Under the pieces are notes generated by a model that ran no database searches, had not been told where the DNA came from, and saw only the letters and a list, made by a program, of their open reading frames with translations. From positions 1 to 39,934 of the forward strand of contig JAEEMQ010000004.1 in NCBI GenBank assembly GCA_016283295.1: a stretch of DNA of 39,934 nt, written 5' to 3'. Numbering within the stretch: position 1 is the stretch's first letter; each line of letters begins with the position of its first letter. This document shows positions 7,749 through 14,765 of this stretch, in pieces. The stretch is from Alphaproteobacteria bacterium (GTDB lineage Bacteria > Pseudomonadota > Alphaproteobacteria > RF32 > CAG-239). The translations under genes and the position numbers were made by a program.

Positions 7749-8582
7749 ATGTTAAGAAACGGATTATATATCATCGCCACCCCCATCGGCAACCTCAAAG
7801 ATATTTCGCCGCGTGCCGCAGAAATATTAAGCGAGGCCGATATTATCGCCTGTGAAGACACCCGTGTTTCCAAGAAGCTGTTTTCGCTTTTGGGGATACC
7901 GCTCAACAAAAAATTCATCAAATATGAGGACCACACGGAAGCCGCTCAGGCGCAGAATCTGATTGATTCCATCAACGAAGGTGCGGCGATTGCGCTGATT
8001 TCCGATGCCGGCTCGCCGCTGATTTCCGACCCCGGCTATAAACTGGTGCGCAAATGCCGCGAGCAGGATGTCTATGTTACGGCCGTGCCTGGTGCCTGTG
8101 CCGTAATTACGGCATTGCAGCTCTCCGGATTGCCGACCAACCGTTTTATGTTTGCCGGTTTTATCCCCAACAAAGACAAGGCTCGTGCCGATTTGTTCAA
8201 CGAACTGAAAAACATTGATACGACTTTGGTGTTTTATGAAACCGCACCGCGGCTTTTGAAAACTTTGGAACAAGTCGCGCTGATTTTTGCCGGCCGCGAA
8301 ATTTCGGTGGCGCGTGAACTGACCAAAATGTATGAAGAAGTTGTCGGCGGCGATATTGCCAAAGTAAGCGAATATTTTACGAATAACGAGCCGCGCGGCG
8401 AATTTGTACTGATGGTAGCACCGCCGCCGGCCGTTGAACATACCGCGGTTGACATCCGGCCGCTGTTACAAAAACGCCTCCAAGAAACTTCGCTCAAAAC
8501 CGCCGTTAAAGAAATTTGCACGCAATACGGGCTCAATAAAAACGAAGTCTACGCCCTGGCTTTGGAGCTCAAAGATGAATAA
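7749..8582 (+). CDS. rsmI: 16S rRNA (cytidine-1402-2'-O)-methyltransferase RsmI
   Basis: Methylates the 2'-hydroxyl of C1402 in 16S rRNA with S-adenosylmethionine. The 277 residues start with the tetrapyrrole-methylase fold GLYIIATPIGNLKDISPRA, then ACEDTRVSKKLF, ALISDAGSPLISDPGYKLV, VPGACAVITALQLSGLPTNR and FYETAPRLLKTLE, which are all RsmI signatures. A C-terminal helical domain (about 225-277) is present. I see no good Shine-Dalgarno sequence before ATG 7749; the leader is AT-rich (AGTTTAATAAA), so initiation may be weak or nearly leaderless. The 3' end overlaps yraN by 8 bases. Confidence 0.95.
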   Translation: MLRNGLYIIATPIGNLKDISPRAAEILSEADIIACEDTRVSKKLFSLLGIPLNKKFIKYEDHTEAAQAQNLIDSINEGAAIALISDAGSPLISDPGYKLVRKCREQDVYVTAVPGACAVITALQLSGLPTNRFMFAGFIPNKDKARADLFNELKNIDTTLVFYETAPRLLKTLEQVALIFAGREISVARELTKMYEEVVGGDIAKVSEYFTNNEPRGEFVLMVAPPPAVEHTAVDIRPLLQKRLQETSLKTAVKEICTQYGLNKNEVYALALELKDE

Positions 8583-8931
8583 CTACGTCCGCGGAAAATA
8601 TGCCGAACTTCTGGCGCGTTGCTATATGCGCCTGCACGGCTTTTCCGTTGTAGCGAAAAATTATGTATCGGGACGCGGCACCACCGCCGGCGAAATCGAT
8701 TTTGTAGCCAAACGCGGCAAATTAATTGTTTTTGCCGAGGTCAAACAACGCTCAAGTCTGGACAATGCCGCCTATGCCATCAGCTCAAAACAGCAACAGC
8801 GCCTGATTCGCGGCGCCAAAAATTTTATCAAAAATCATCCGCAATACAACGGTTGCGATTTGCGATTCGACGCAATATTGGTGGCGCTTCCGTTCTCGAT
8901 TCGCCATATTGAAAATGCCTGGTGCGAATAA
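8575..8931 (+). CDS. yraN: YraN/UPF0102 family endonuclease-like protein
   Basis: The 118-residue product (MNNYVRGKYAELLARCYM...) has the UPF0102 core, a restriction-endonuclease-like fold with GEIDFVAKRGKLIVFAEVK, in which the Asp and the E-V-K triad are the presumed metal and catalytic residues. Family function is not firmly established; a role in DNA processing is usually proposed. The start ATG 8575 overlaps the end of rsmI by 8 bases, and the N-terminus aligns with the family there. A longer in-frame opening back to 8434 lies wholly inside rsmI and is not used. Confidence 0.9.
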   Translation: MNNYVRGKYAELLARCYMRLHGFSVVAKNYVSGRGTTAGEIDFVAKRGKLIVFAEVKQRSSLDNAAYAISSKQQQRLIRGAKNFIKNHPQYNGCDLRFDAILVALPFSIRHIENAWCE

Positions 8932-9017
8932 ATCGTTATAAAATGCATATTTTTGCTTGCAATCCGCGCTCTGCCGTGGTATTTATAATCACGTGGATTT
9001 TTTTTGGGAGCAGAAAA

Positions 9018-9359
9018 ATGATTGAAATGCCGCAAAATCTGGTTGAAATGGCGCTCAAAACCATGGGCGACCGTTGGAAAGTGATGATTATACAAGAACT
9101 GATGGACGGCACCAAACGCTTTGGCGAAATCAAAAAAGAGCTTGGCGATATTACGCAAAAAGTTCTTACTGCTAACCTGCGTGCGCTGGAAGAAAAGGGA
9201 ATCCTGATTCGTACGGTGTATGCGCAAATTCCGCCAAAAGTTGAATATACGCTGACCAACTTGGGCTATAATTTAAAGCCGGTTCTCGATTCGATGCGTC
9301 AATGGGCGGAAGAATACTATAATCAAAACGTTAAAAACCTGATGCCTAATTTGGCTTAA
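9018..9359 (+). CDS. HxlR-type winged-helix transcriptional regulator
   Basis: A 113-residue MarR-like/HxlR regulator. Visible family features are MALKTMGDRWKVMIIQELMDGTKRFGEIKKEL, then ITQKVLTANLRALEEKGILIR and the wing PPKVEYTLTNLGYNLKPVLDSM. The N-terminal cysteine that many HxlR proteins use for redox sensing (the usual CP near residue 10) is absent, so a thiol switch is unlikely. Start ATG 9018 is preceded by GGGAG at a good distance; the frame is open further upstream but lacks a ribosome site. A TATAAT box lies at 8984-8989 without a convincing -35. Its target is unknown; such regulators often control a neighbouring oxidoreductase, and none lies beside it here. Confidence 0.9.
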   Translation: MIEMPQNLVEMALKTMGDRWKVMIIQELMDGTKRFGEIKKELGDITQKVLTANLRALEEKGILIRTVYAQIPPKVEYTLTNLGYNLKPVLDSMRQWAEEYYNQNVKNLMPNLA

Positions 9360-9382
9360 AAAATACAGAATTTAAAATAGCG

Positions 9383-9413
9383 AATCCCGCGCTTTGTTTA
9401 GAAGCGCGGGATT
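9383..9413. terminator. Bidirectional hairpin between HxlR and 9458-10003 gene
   Basis: A perfect 12-bp stem (AATCCCGCGCTT at 9383-9394 with 9402-9413) and a 7-base loop lie between convergent genes. The T tracts on both sides are weak (AACTTTG on plus, CGCTATTTT on minus). A second small hairpin (GACAC/GTGTC, 9429-9442) lies next to the minus-strand gene. Confidence 0.65.
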
Positions 9414-9457
9414 AACTTTGATTCCTCAGACACCGCTGTGTCCTCGGCACACTAGGA

Positions 9458-10003
9458 TTACAAATTTACGCCCACTATACGGTTATCCTCATCAAGAATG
9501 ATGATGGGAGCCGATGGAGCCGGGCTCACGGGAACCTTATCCGTCAAAGCCACGTCACGACCAACGGTGTGAGGCTTACGGATAATGCCCTTGGTCTCTC
9601 CGTCAACTATTGAATAGCTGACATGTTGACCTGGTTGAACGGTACCCCAATCCTGGTTGGACGAAGTGTAGTTCAGACCAGATGCCAACTTGAGGAGCCA
9701 CTTGCCGCTTTCGGTTGGCTCAACAGAGAGCACCTCCGAAATCACATACTGGCACGCGGACTTGCGCGCAATAGTGATGGCGGCAGCTTTTTCACCGGTG
9801 TAGATAACCAAGAAGAAAGCCTGAGGCTGAGCAGCAATAGCTTGGTAGTCAAACTTGTTGACCTTAAGCTTCTGGGCGCCGGCAGCAACCTCAAAATCTA
9901 CTCCATTTGACATGGCCTGTACACTTGTAATCTCGTAGAATCTTTGAGCCGAAAGGCTCATAGCGCAGAATGCGCAAACTAATACAAATAACAGTCTTTT
10001 CAT
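9458..10003 (-). CDS. Secreted protein of unknown function, Bacteroidota-like
   Basis: The 181-residue product starts with a signal peptide, MKRLLFVLVCAFCAMSLSAQ, whose SA-Q end is very typical of Bacteroidota exported proteins. The rest is soluble and beta-rich with a proline patch (PVSPAPSAP, about 158-166); I recognise no domain. The leader before ATG 10003 (ending CAGTGAGATATG) and the 3' flank are unlike those of neighbouring genes. The codon mix (more CTC, GGA, ACC/GCC) also seems different, judged by eye. I suspect recent transfer from a gut Bacteroidota, but this is inference. It is flanked by convergent HxlR and by rnj upstream on the same strand, with a 349-base gap. Confidence 0.7.
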   Translation of the reverse strand: MKRLLFVLVCAFCAMSLSAQRFYEITSVQAMSNGVDFEVAAGAQKLKVNKFDYQAIAAQPQAFFLVIYTGEKAAAITIARKSACQYVISEVLSVEPTESGKWLLKLASGLNYTSSNQDWGTVQPGQHVSYSIVDGETKGIIRKPHTVGRDVALTDKVPVSPAPSAPIIILDEDNRIVGVNL

Positions 10004-10352
10004 ATCTCACTGATTTTGCGTAATACTTAGCACTATTCCTTATCACACACCGCCACAACGCATCTTTCGACTTATATACCGAGCTACTACACCTTTGGAC
10101 ATCTCGTCTTAGGCCGATCGGATACAATTCGTGATTACGTTATTTATGCATGCAACAGACTAATCTTGCCAGTATATTACTGAGTTGAACAATATTTTCT
10201 TTGGAAGAAAAAATTGTGGAGGTATGAAGAAATCCTGTTTTCTGCTGACAATAATTCCTATAATAACCTCCACAATGCATATTTTTGTAAAAGCATTGTA
10301 ACACAAACTTTTGCGGTTTGCAACATCTTTTTTGTCAATGATGAAAAAATCT
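10004..10352. other. Intergenic stretch: foreign-looking leader plus long-range hairpin
   Basis: Between two minus-strand genes. 10004-10190 is the leader of the 9458-10003 gene and contains the palindrome CAGTATATTACTG (about 10169-10181). 10208-10299 holds the inverted repeats described separately. A 25-codon plus-strand frame (10224-10301) starts one base after GGAGG, too close for normal initiation, and lies inside the hairpin. I see no RNA gene. Confidence 0.5.
10208..10276 (-). terminator. Possible terminator of rnj with a large loop
   Basis: On the minus strand, 10276-10266 and 10223-10213 form an 11-bp perfect stem (ATTGTGGAGGT/ACCTCCACAAT) around a 42-base loop, followed at once by T6. 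An alternative pairing (ACAATGC 10272-10278 with GCATTGT 10293-10299) would compete for the same bases. The stem-plus-T arrangement fits termination about 75 bases after rnj; the large loop makes this uncertain. Confidence 0.4.
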
Positions 10353-12479
10353 TTAATAATCGTAGCCCTTGCCGCCGCGCTTGCTGAACTTCTGTTTGCG
10401 GCTGAACTTGCCTTTCGGCTTGCTCGCCTTCATTTCTTTATATTCTTCGTAGCTCATTTCCTCAGTTTTGCCGCGGGAATCCTTGAATTTGGATTGCTCA
10501 CGGAATCTGATAACCGCGTTGGACATGGAGCCGCCTTCGTCTTCAATCAGCTTCTCGGCATTGGCAATCATTCGGTCGGTGGCAAAATCATAATCCATAC
10601 GATTATTGCGCTTGGAAGATTGAACATTGATGACCGTAAATAAATGCTCTTTTTGCATCAAATTATGGTCGCACAAATCAAACACAAACAGGTTGTTACT
10701 GCCCGAACCGGCAATGCACATAGCCTGTACGCACAGCCACTCCTGCTGTTCAAACGAAATGCCTTTTTCTTTGCAAACACCGTTCGGCGTAAATGCCAAC
10801 ACATCGGAATTGAAACATAACATCGGCTTGCCTTTATATTGGTGCAAAACCTTCAGGGTTGCCGCCAACTGTTCCGGATCGCCGTGCACCGCCACATTAT
10901 ATACCGGCATGGTGCCGTCGGCTATTTCTTTATGGTTTTTGCAATTTTCAACGGTAATTTGATTAAACTCACGTGTTTCCTGCAAAGTTGCGTGTCCGGT
11001 GCGCTGATATTTTTCATCTATGCCGTCGCCGTTCATAACCACGGTCGAGCCTAAACTCTGCAACTTAGCTACAACGGCGCGGTGTTGCGGTCCGTTAATT
11101 GATTCAATCGGACGTTGCCGCAACAAAAACAGCGTCTTGTCATCGGCCGTAAACAACGGATGTCCGGTCATACCCTTGCCCTTGACTTTACCGTCCTTAT
11201 CCGCCGTAACTTTATTTTGTTCGCTTATCATTACCAGCGTCGACACGCGCCCGTCTTTATTTTCGGCAAAAGCGCCGCTGATAATCATATAGCGTTGCTC
11301 CCGCGGATATTTATGCAAATATTTCTCAATATCGGTATGTTCCAAATCGTGCGCATTGTAGATAACTTTTTCCAAATCAACCGTTTCGCCGGACGGAAGC
11401 CGCATCAGTTCGGTTACGGCATCGGCTTCTTTTTGCACGCTGGCAATCAACAGTTTTTCGTTTGATATAACCTTACGAACTTTGGCATCGCCGGCTACCG
11501 TCTTACCGTCCTGCTGATTGAGAATTTCCTGTTTGATTTGTTCTACTTTGTCTTTAACCCATTTTTCTTTGTTGCGGGTAATCGCCAGCAAATCTTTTAC
11601 CGCCTGACGCAATCCGCGGCTGCCGATTAACACCGTACGTCCGGTTTCGGCCGCAGCTTTTATATCAATGGCCAAATTCTGCACACTGCGGGCAATCACC
11701 GGCGAAAAAATCTGCATATCGGCATATTTCTGCACCTCGCGCAACGTATTTTCATACGATTTATTAAAATCCGGAATTTCTCTTTCGCCCTTCTCGTCGA
11801 ACATTTCCGTGGTAGAAGAAGTCGAATCCTGCATAACCGCATTAACGAACTTATCTTTCATAAATTCTTTGTGTTCGTCTTTGTCGTATCCGGCACCGAA
11901 CGGCACTTTATCCAAGTGATAATCGCCGGAGAACATACCGCCGAGCAAATCCTTGCCCTCATAGGTCGTACTCACGTGAAAGCCCAAAGGCGAAGCCGTC
12001 GAGTGCGACATATTAAGCGGCGATATTTTCATATCATCGCCGATTTCCACACTTTCGCCCTGACGGATAATTTCAATATGCGGCACATATTCTTCCGGCA
12101 CGCTGTTATTCTTCATCTGCGTTTTGATAACGTTTGCCGTGTATTCGCTGGTATAAATGGTCGGGAGCTTGAATTTTGCCGCCGCCAAAAACGTCAGCGC
12201 GCCGATGTGGTCTTCGTGGCAATGGGTAATAAATACGGCATCAATCGGTTTTTCGGCTTGGCTGTACGGATTTTCAAAATACGGGCGCATATCCGGAATC
12301 GCCGAGTTATAGCTTATCCAATCCGGCGGAAACATCGCACCGTCATCAATCAAAATTCGCGCCGTCGGCTTATTCGGCTCGTTGTGCTCAATCAAAATCG
12401 CACTGGCACCGATTCGATATTCGTTATTGCCGCCTAAAAATTGAACTTTCGTCCCGATATTTTGCTTTGCGCGCGCCAT
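10353..12479 (-). CDS. rnj: RNase J-type metallo-beta-lactamase/beta-CASP ribonuclease, extended
   Basis: Ribonuclease J acts in mRNA turnover and rRNA maturation through a metallo-beta-lactamase/beta-CASP fold. The zinc motif THCHEDHIGAL is at 85-95. Other family matches are SGDYHLD, the AVMQDSTSST segment, RPIESINGPQHRAV, the RTGHATLQE histidine motif and NVAVHGDPEQL. At 708 residues it is about 150 longer than typical RNase J: extra charged sequence interrupts the beta-CASP region (about 290-350, helical, lysine-rich) and the C-terminus ends in a basic, Gly/Lys-rich tail (KGKFSRKQKFSKRGGKGYDY). GGGAG lies 7 bases before ATG 12479. Biotin-ligase and other usual alphaproteobacterial neighbours are not adjacent. 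RNase J is the best call; substrate specificity may differ. Confidence 0.82.
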   Translation of the reverse strand: MARAKQNIGTKVQFLGGNNEYRIGASAILIEHNEPNKPTARILIDDGAMFPPDWISYNSAIPDMRPYFENPYSQAEKPIDAVFITHCHEDHIGALTFLAAAKFKLPTIYTSEYTANVIKTQMKNNSVPEEYVPHIEIIRQGESVEIGDDMKISPLNMSHSTASPLGFHVSTTYEGKDLLGGMFSGDYHLDKVPFGAGYDKDEHKEFMKDKFVNAVMQDSTSSTTEMFDEKGEREIPDFNKSYENTLREVQKYADMQIFSPVIARSVQNLAIDIKAAAETGRTVLIGSRGLRQAVKDLLAITRNKEKWVKDKVEQIKQEILNQQDGKTVAGDAKVRKVISNEKLLIASVQKEADAVTELMRLPSGETVDLEKVIYNAHDLEHTDIEKYLHKYPREQRYMIISGAFAENKDGRVSTLVMISEQNKVTADKDGKVKGKGMTGHPLFTADDKTLFLLRQRPIESINGPQHRAVVAKLQSLGSTVVMNGDGIDEKYQRTGHATLQETREFNQITVENCKNHKEIADGTMPVYNVAVHGDPEQLAATLKVLHQYKGKPMLCFNSDVLAFTPNGVCKEKGISFEQQEWLCVQAMCIAGSGSNNLFVFDLCDHNLMQKEHLFTVINVQSSKRNNRMDYDFATDRMIANAEKLIEDEGGSMSNAVIRFREQSKFKDSRGKTEEMSYEEYKEMKASKPKGKFSRKQKFSKRGGKGYDY

Positions 12480-12558
12480 ATTCTTTCTCCCGAATTGAAA
12501 TTTGCTTTAATCATACACCATTTTTGACAAAAATCAATCATTTTTTAAGCGAATCACA

Positions 12559-12599
12559 ACAAAAAAAATACCGCCGAGGTTTTCAGCCCCGACGGTATT
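12559..12599 (-). terminator. Terminator after the 12603-13286 gene
   Basis: On the minus strand a 13-bp stem with two G-U pairs (12599-12587 with 12579-12567) is followed by eight T (12568-12561). It starts 4 bases after the gene stop and isolates it from rnj downstream. Confidence 0.85.
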
Positions 12600-12602
12600 C
12601 TT

Positions 12603-13286
12603 TCACTTTTCGGAAATCATCTGCAAACATTTTTCAAATGCTTCCGGCTTCGGCATCGCAAACTTATTATCGATTGCGCAGAAGCAATCATACAACGAGC
12701 TTGCGTGCAGCACCGGCCTTACTTTTCCAATCTTGTCCTTAAACGGCGGCAGATAGCGTTGGCCGTCAAACTTGGTAACCAGCGGAATTGGAGCATCCTT
12801 CTGATTAATCCAATAACGACTGCAGCCGAATTCCTTCAAATTGACACCCTGGTAGGTCAGGAGAGTGAAGGTATCTTCCACCGCTTCGTGGTTGCGCCTG
12901 AACAGCGCAAAATTACTGTAAGTCGGCAGCTCTAACTGACGTTTTTCGCTACCCTCTCTGCCGAACAGATACCCGGTTTGCTCCTGCAAATTGTCGGCGA
13001 TATCTCTGTCGGTATACATGCGCACCTCCTCATAAGAGAGGCTGAAATACACGCCACACACCTCGATTCCCCAGATTTTATCGGCATACTCGGGAATCAA
13101 AAACGGCATCACTGCCATCGATACGGTGTTCTTGTGACGATAAACCAGGCGGCACGGCGGCTCAAGCGGAATCCAGCCCATCTTACGACGTTCCAGATAA
13201 AACTTGTAACCTTCGTTCAACATAGGCAGTTGCTCGACTTTGACCTGCATCCTCTGCAAGTCCTCATAGATTTTTAATATATCCAT
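12603..13286 (-). CDS. Hypothetical protein, orphan with own consensus promoter
   Basis: A 227-residue soluble protein beginning MDILKIYEDLQRMQVKVEQL. I recognise no family. It is rich in aromatic and charged residues, with no signal peptide or membrane segment. The gene is a self-contained unit: a perfect sigma-70-type promoter (TTGACA, 16 bases, TATAAT) at 13356-13329, about a 35-base leader without a Shine-Dalgarno sequence, and a strong terminator at the stop. Codons AGG, GTC and CTC seem commoner than in the core genes, judged by eye. The self-contained layout and missing ribosome site resemble the other orphan genes here and suggest acquisition, possibly from Bacteroidota, which use little Shine-Dalgarno pairing. 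Function unknown. Confidence 0.72.
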   Translation of the reverse strand: MDILKIYEDLQRMQVKVEQLPMLNEGYKFYLERRKMGWIPLEPPCRLVYRHKNTVSMAVMPFLIPEYADKIWGIEVCGVYFSLSYEEVRMYTDRDIADNLQEQTGYLFGREGSEKRQLELPTYSNFALFRRNHEAVEDTFTLLTYQGVNLKEFGCSRYWINQKDAPIPLVTKFDGQRYLPPFKDKIGKVRPVLHASSLYDCFCAIDNKFAMPKPEAFEKCLQMISEK

Positions 13287-13328
13287 AAAAATTGCATTTA
13301 AGAGTTAATAATATAAGAAACTGGGCTC

Positions 13329-13356
13329 ATTATAAATCGTTTTGCCGATTTGTCAA
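13329..13356 (-). promoter_or_regulatory. Consensus sigma-70 promoter
   Basis: On the minus strand TTGACA (13356-13351), a 16-base spacer and TATAAT (13334-13329). All twelve hexamer positions match consensus. It drives the 12603-13286 orphan; transcription should start near 13322. Confidence 0.8.
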
Positions 13357-13651
13357 CCCGCATAAAAGAAAAACGGCGGGTTGCCGTCTGTGATAGGGGA
13401 TTTTCCGTCGTTTGCGCCGAATATCGGCAGCGCCCGACCTTTTTTTATGATTTTCACCGCTTTTCATCTGCCTTTTGCTTGTGGTCTCTTGCTTAAATTT
13501 ATTTTTATTATTTTTTCAGCAGAAAATTTAAGCTTCGGTCACTTGGTTGCAATTTGTTCGCTTCACGGCGTTTACACTTACTTGCTCACAAGCAACCTGC
13601 GCCTGTCGTCAATAAACAACATTTTAAGGTTGTTTATTTTCCTCCAGCCTA

Positions 13652-13742
13652 TTCTCTAGGGTTCAAATCCCTTTCACCGCTTTTCAATAACAAAAAAGCG
13701 CCGCTAGGGCGCTTCTTCGTTATTGGCGGTGAGATAGGGATT
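13652..13742. repeat. 91-bp direct repeat, copy 1 (tRNA-Ser 3' fragments and terminator)
   Basis: Matches 13820-13910 with one difference (GCTAGGG against GCAAGGG). It contains a plus-strand tRNA-Ser-like T-arm and acceptor (CTAGGGTTCAAATCCCT then TTCACCGC), a terminator hairpin (13696-13714) and, in minus orientation, the last 19 bases of tRNA-Ser(CGA). The tRNA copy stops at 13742 and then runs into unrelated sequence, so it is a truncated fragment. Confidence 0.85.
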
Positions 13743-13819
13743 GGCTTCGCCTCTGCGTCGCCTTTCAGCTTTCGCTGACCGGCATACTCACGTCTGCCGG
13801 AGGCTCCTTGTCGAACCTG

Positions 13820-13910
13820 TTCTCTAGGGTTCAAATCCCTTTCACCGCTTTTCAATAACAAAAAAGCGCCGCAAGGGCGCTTCTTCGTTATTGGCGGTGA
13901 GATAGGGATT
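13820..13910. repeat. 91-bp direct repeat, copy 2 (overlaps intact tRNA-Ser)
   Basis: Second copy, 168 bases after the first. Its right end is the genuine 3' end of the tRNA-Ser gene. The left part mirrors the tRNA 3' half, so 13826-13921 is a long imperfect palindrome centred on the terminator stem (AAGCGCC 13864-13870 with GGCGCTT 13876-13882). On the minus strand this hairpin plus T6 is the terminator of tRNA-Ser. Confidence 0.85.
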
Positions 13911-13983
13911 CGAACCCTAGGTACGCGGTAAAACGTACAATTGATTTCGAGTCAACCGCATTCGACCACTCTGCCATCTCACC
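13892..13983 (-). tRNA. tRNA-Ser (anticodon CGA)
   Basis: The minus-strand gene of 92 bases begins GGTGAGATGGCAGAGTGG and ends TCTCACC-G-CCA with encoded CCA. The acceptor stem is GGTGAGA/TCTCACC. The anticodon loop CTCGAAA reads CGA, which decodes UCG. A long variable arm, as in class II tRNAs, and the T loop GGTTCGAATCC are present. A terminator lies just downstream in the repeat. Confidence 0.95.
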
Positions 13984-14088
13984 TTAAAGTCTTATCCTTA
14001 TTATTCTATTTTATTTTAAATTGCAACACATTAATTTCAGCAAACCACATTTTTTGATTTTTATTTGCGTTTTTACCCGAAAAATCAT

Positions 14089-14117
14089 TAGACAAACCAC
14101 AAAATATATGTTAACAT
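14089..14117 (+). promoter_or_regulatory. Possible promoter of the 14168 gene
   Basis: TAGACA (14089-14094), 17 bases, TAACAT (14112-14117). The -35 matches 5 of 6 consensus positions, the -10 only 4 of 6. Position relative to the start codon is suitable. Confidence 0.35.
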
Positions 14118-14167
14118 CCGCCGCCTGAAGATAATAACAACCGCTTTTTTTAAAAAAGGAAATACAA

Positions 14168-14755
14168 ATGCATTGTCTCGGTAAAGAATATCGCGTTGTC
14201 TGCTCACAAACACCGGACAAACACACTTTTATTGACATTGTTCCCGCCGACAATGCTCTGCATCAGCTCATTCTCAAGGAGCGGGCGCAACGCAGCGACG
14301 CAGCTAAGATTATTGCCGGCTCGATAAAACTTTATGACATGGGTGAAGGCAACCGGCCGGAAATTCTGTTTTTACCGCCGGAAAACGGCGGTCTGCCGGA
14401 AGTTGAACTTTCCACGGCCGAAGAAAATCTTTTGCGCCGCAAAATCACCCTGCGTTTTGAAGAAATGATGGCGCAAAATCAGCAAAGCACCATTACGGTA
14501 CGACCGGAAATCCATCACGAATACGTCAACGGCATTGTTGCCGAAATGAAAAATGCGTTGGATGCCTCTTTGCAAGCCGCCGCAGCCCCGCAATCGCCGG
14601 CGGAAGAACAAAACAAAATTATCTCCGAGCGCCGCGATCGGGCCGACCGCACCCGCGCGCAAACCGCGGATTATTTGCGTCGCCGCGATGAAAAATACAC
14701 AAAATATAACTTGACATCTTTGCAAATTAAGCAATTATTGCACCGTGATTATTGA
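14168..14755 (+). CDS. Hypothetical protein, first of a paralogous pair
   Basis: A 195-residue protein starting MHCLGKEYRVVCSQTPDKHT and FIDIVPADNALHQLI. It shares the pattern Y-(K/R)-V-V-C-S-Q, then (I/F)-(Y/I)-ID-I-(A/V)-P, and a later I-x-L-(Y)-(D/Q) strand with the next gene, so the two are paralogues. The N-terminal 100 residues look like a small alpha/beta domain; the rest is helical, charged and coiled-coil-like (about 100-195, many E, R, Q). I recognise no family and see no signal peptide or membrane segment. AAGGAAA precedes ATG 14168. The pair ends before the hairpin at 15439-15470. Function unknown. Confidence 0.75.
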   Translation: MHCLGKEYRVVCSQTPDKHTFIDIVPADNALHQLILKERAQRSDAAKIIAGSIKLYDMGEGNRPEILFLPPENGGLPEVELSTAEENLLRRKITLRFEEMMAQNQQSTITVRPEIHHEYVNGIVAEMKNALDASLQAAAAPQSPAEEQNKIISERRDRADRTRAQTADYLRRRDEKYTKYNLTSLQIKQLLHRDY

Positions 14756-14765
14756 AAGAATAACA

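Larger units (their letters stand above)
13287..13891. other. Gene-free stretch with tRNA fragments and hairpins
   Basis: From left: the orphan promoter; a small minus-strand hairpin with T tract (ACGGC/GCCGT, 13373-13387); AT-rich sequence; a perfect 10-bp hairpin AATAAACAAC/GTTGTTTATT at 13611-13638 with TTTT; then two 91-bp direct repeats made of tRNA-Ser 3' fragments around a terminator. TTTCACCGCTTTTCA-like text occurs three times (near 13450, 13671 and 13840). Open frames here, such as 13649-13861 minus, translate the tRNA repeats and are not genes. This may be an old integration or recombination scar. Confidence 0.6.

Noticed and set aside
10224..10301. 25-residue signal-like peptide on the plus strand
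   Set aside because: GGAGG is only one base from the ATG, too close for initiation, and the sequence is largely explained by the inverted repeats. Kept only as part of the hairpin observation.
13649..13861. 70-codon minus-strand frame with two copies of ERDLNPRE
   Set aside because: It is the translation of duplicated tRNA-Ser 3' ends and terminators, not a protein gene.
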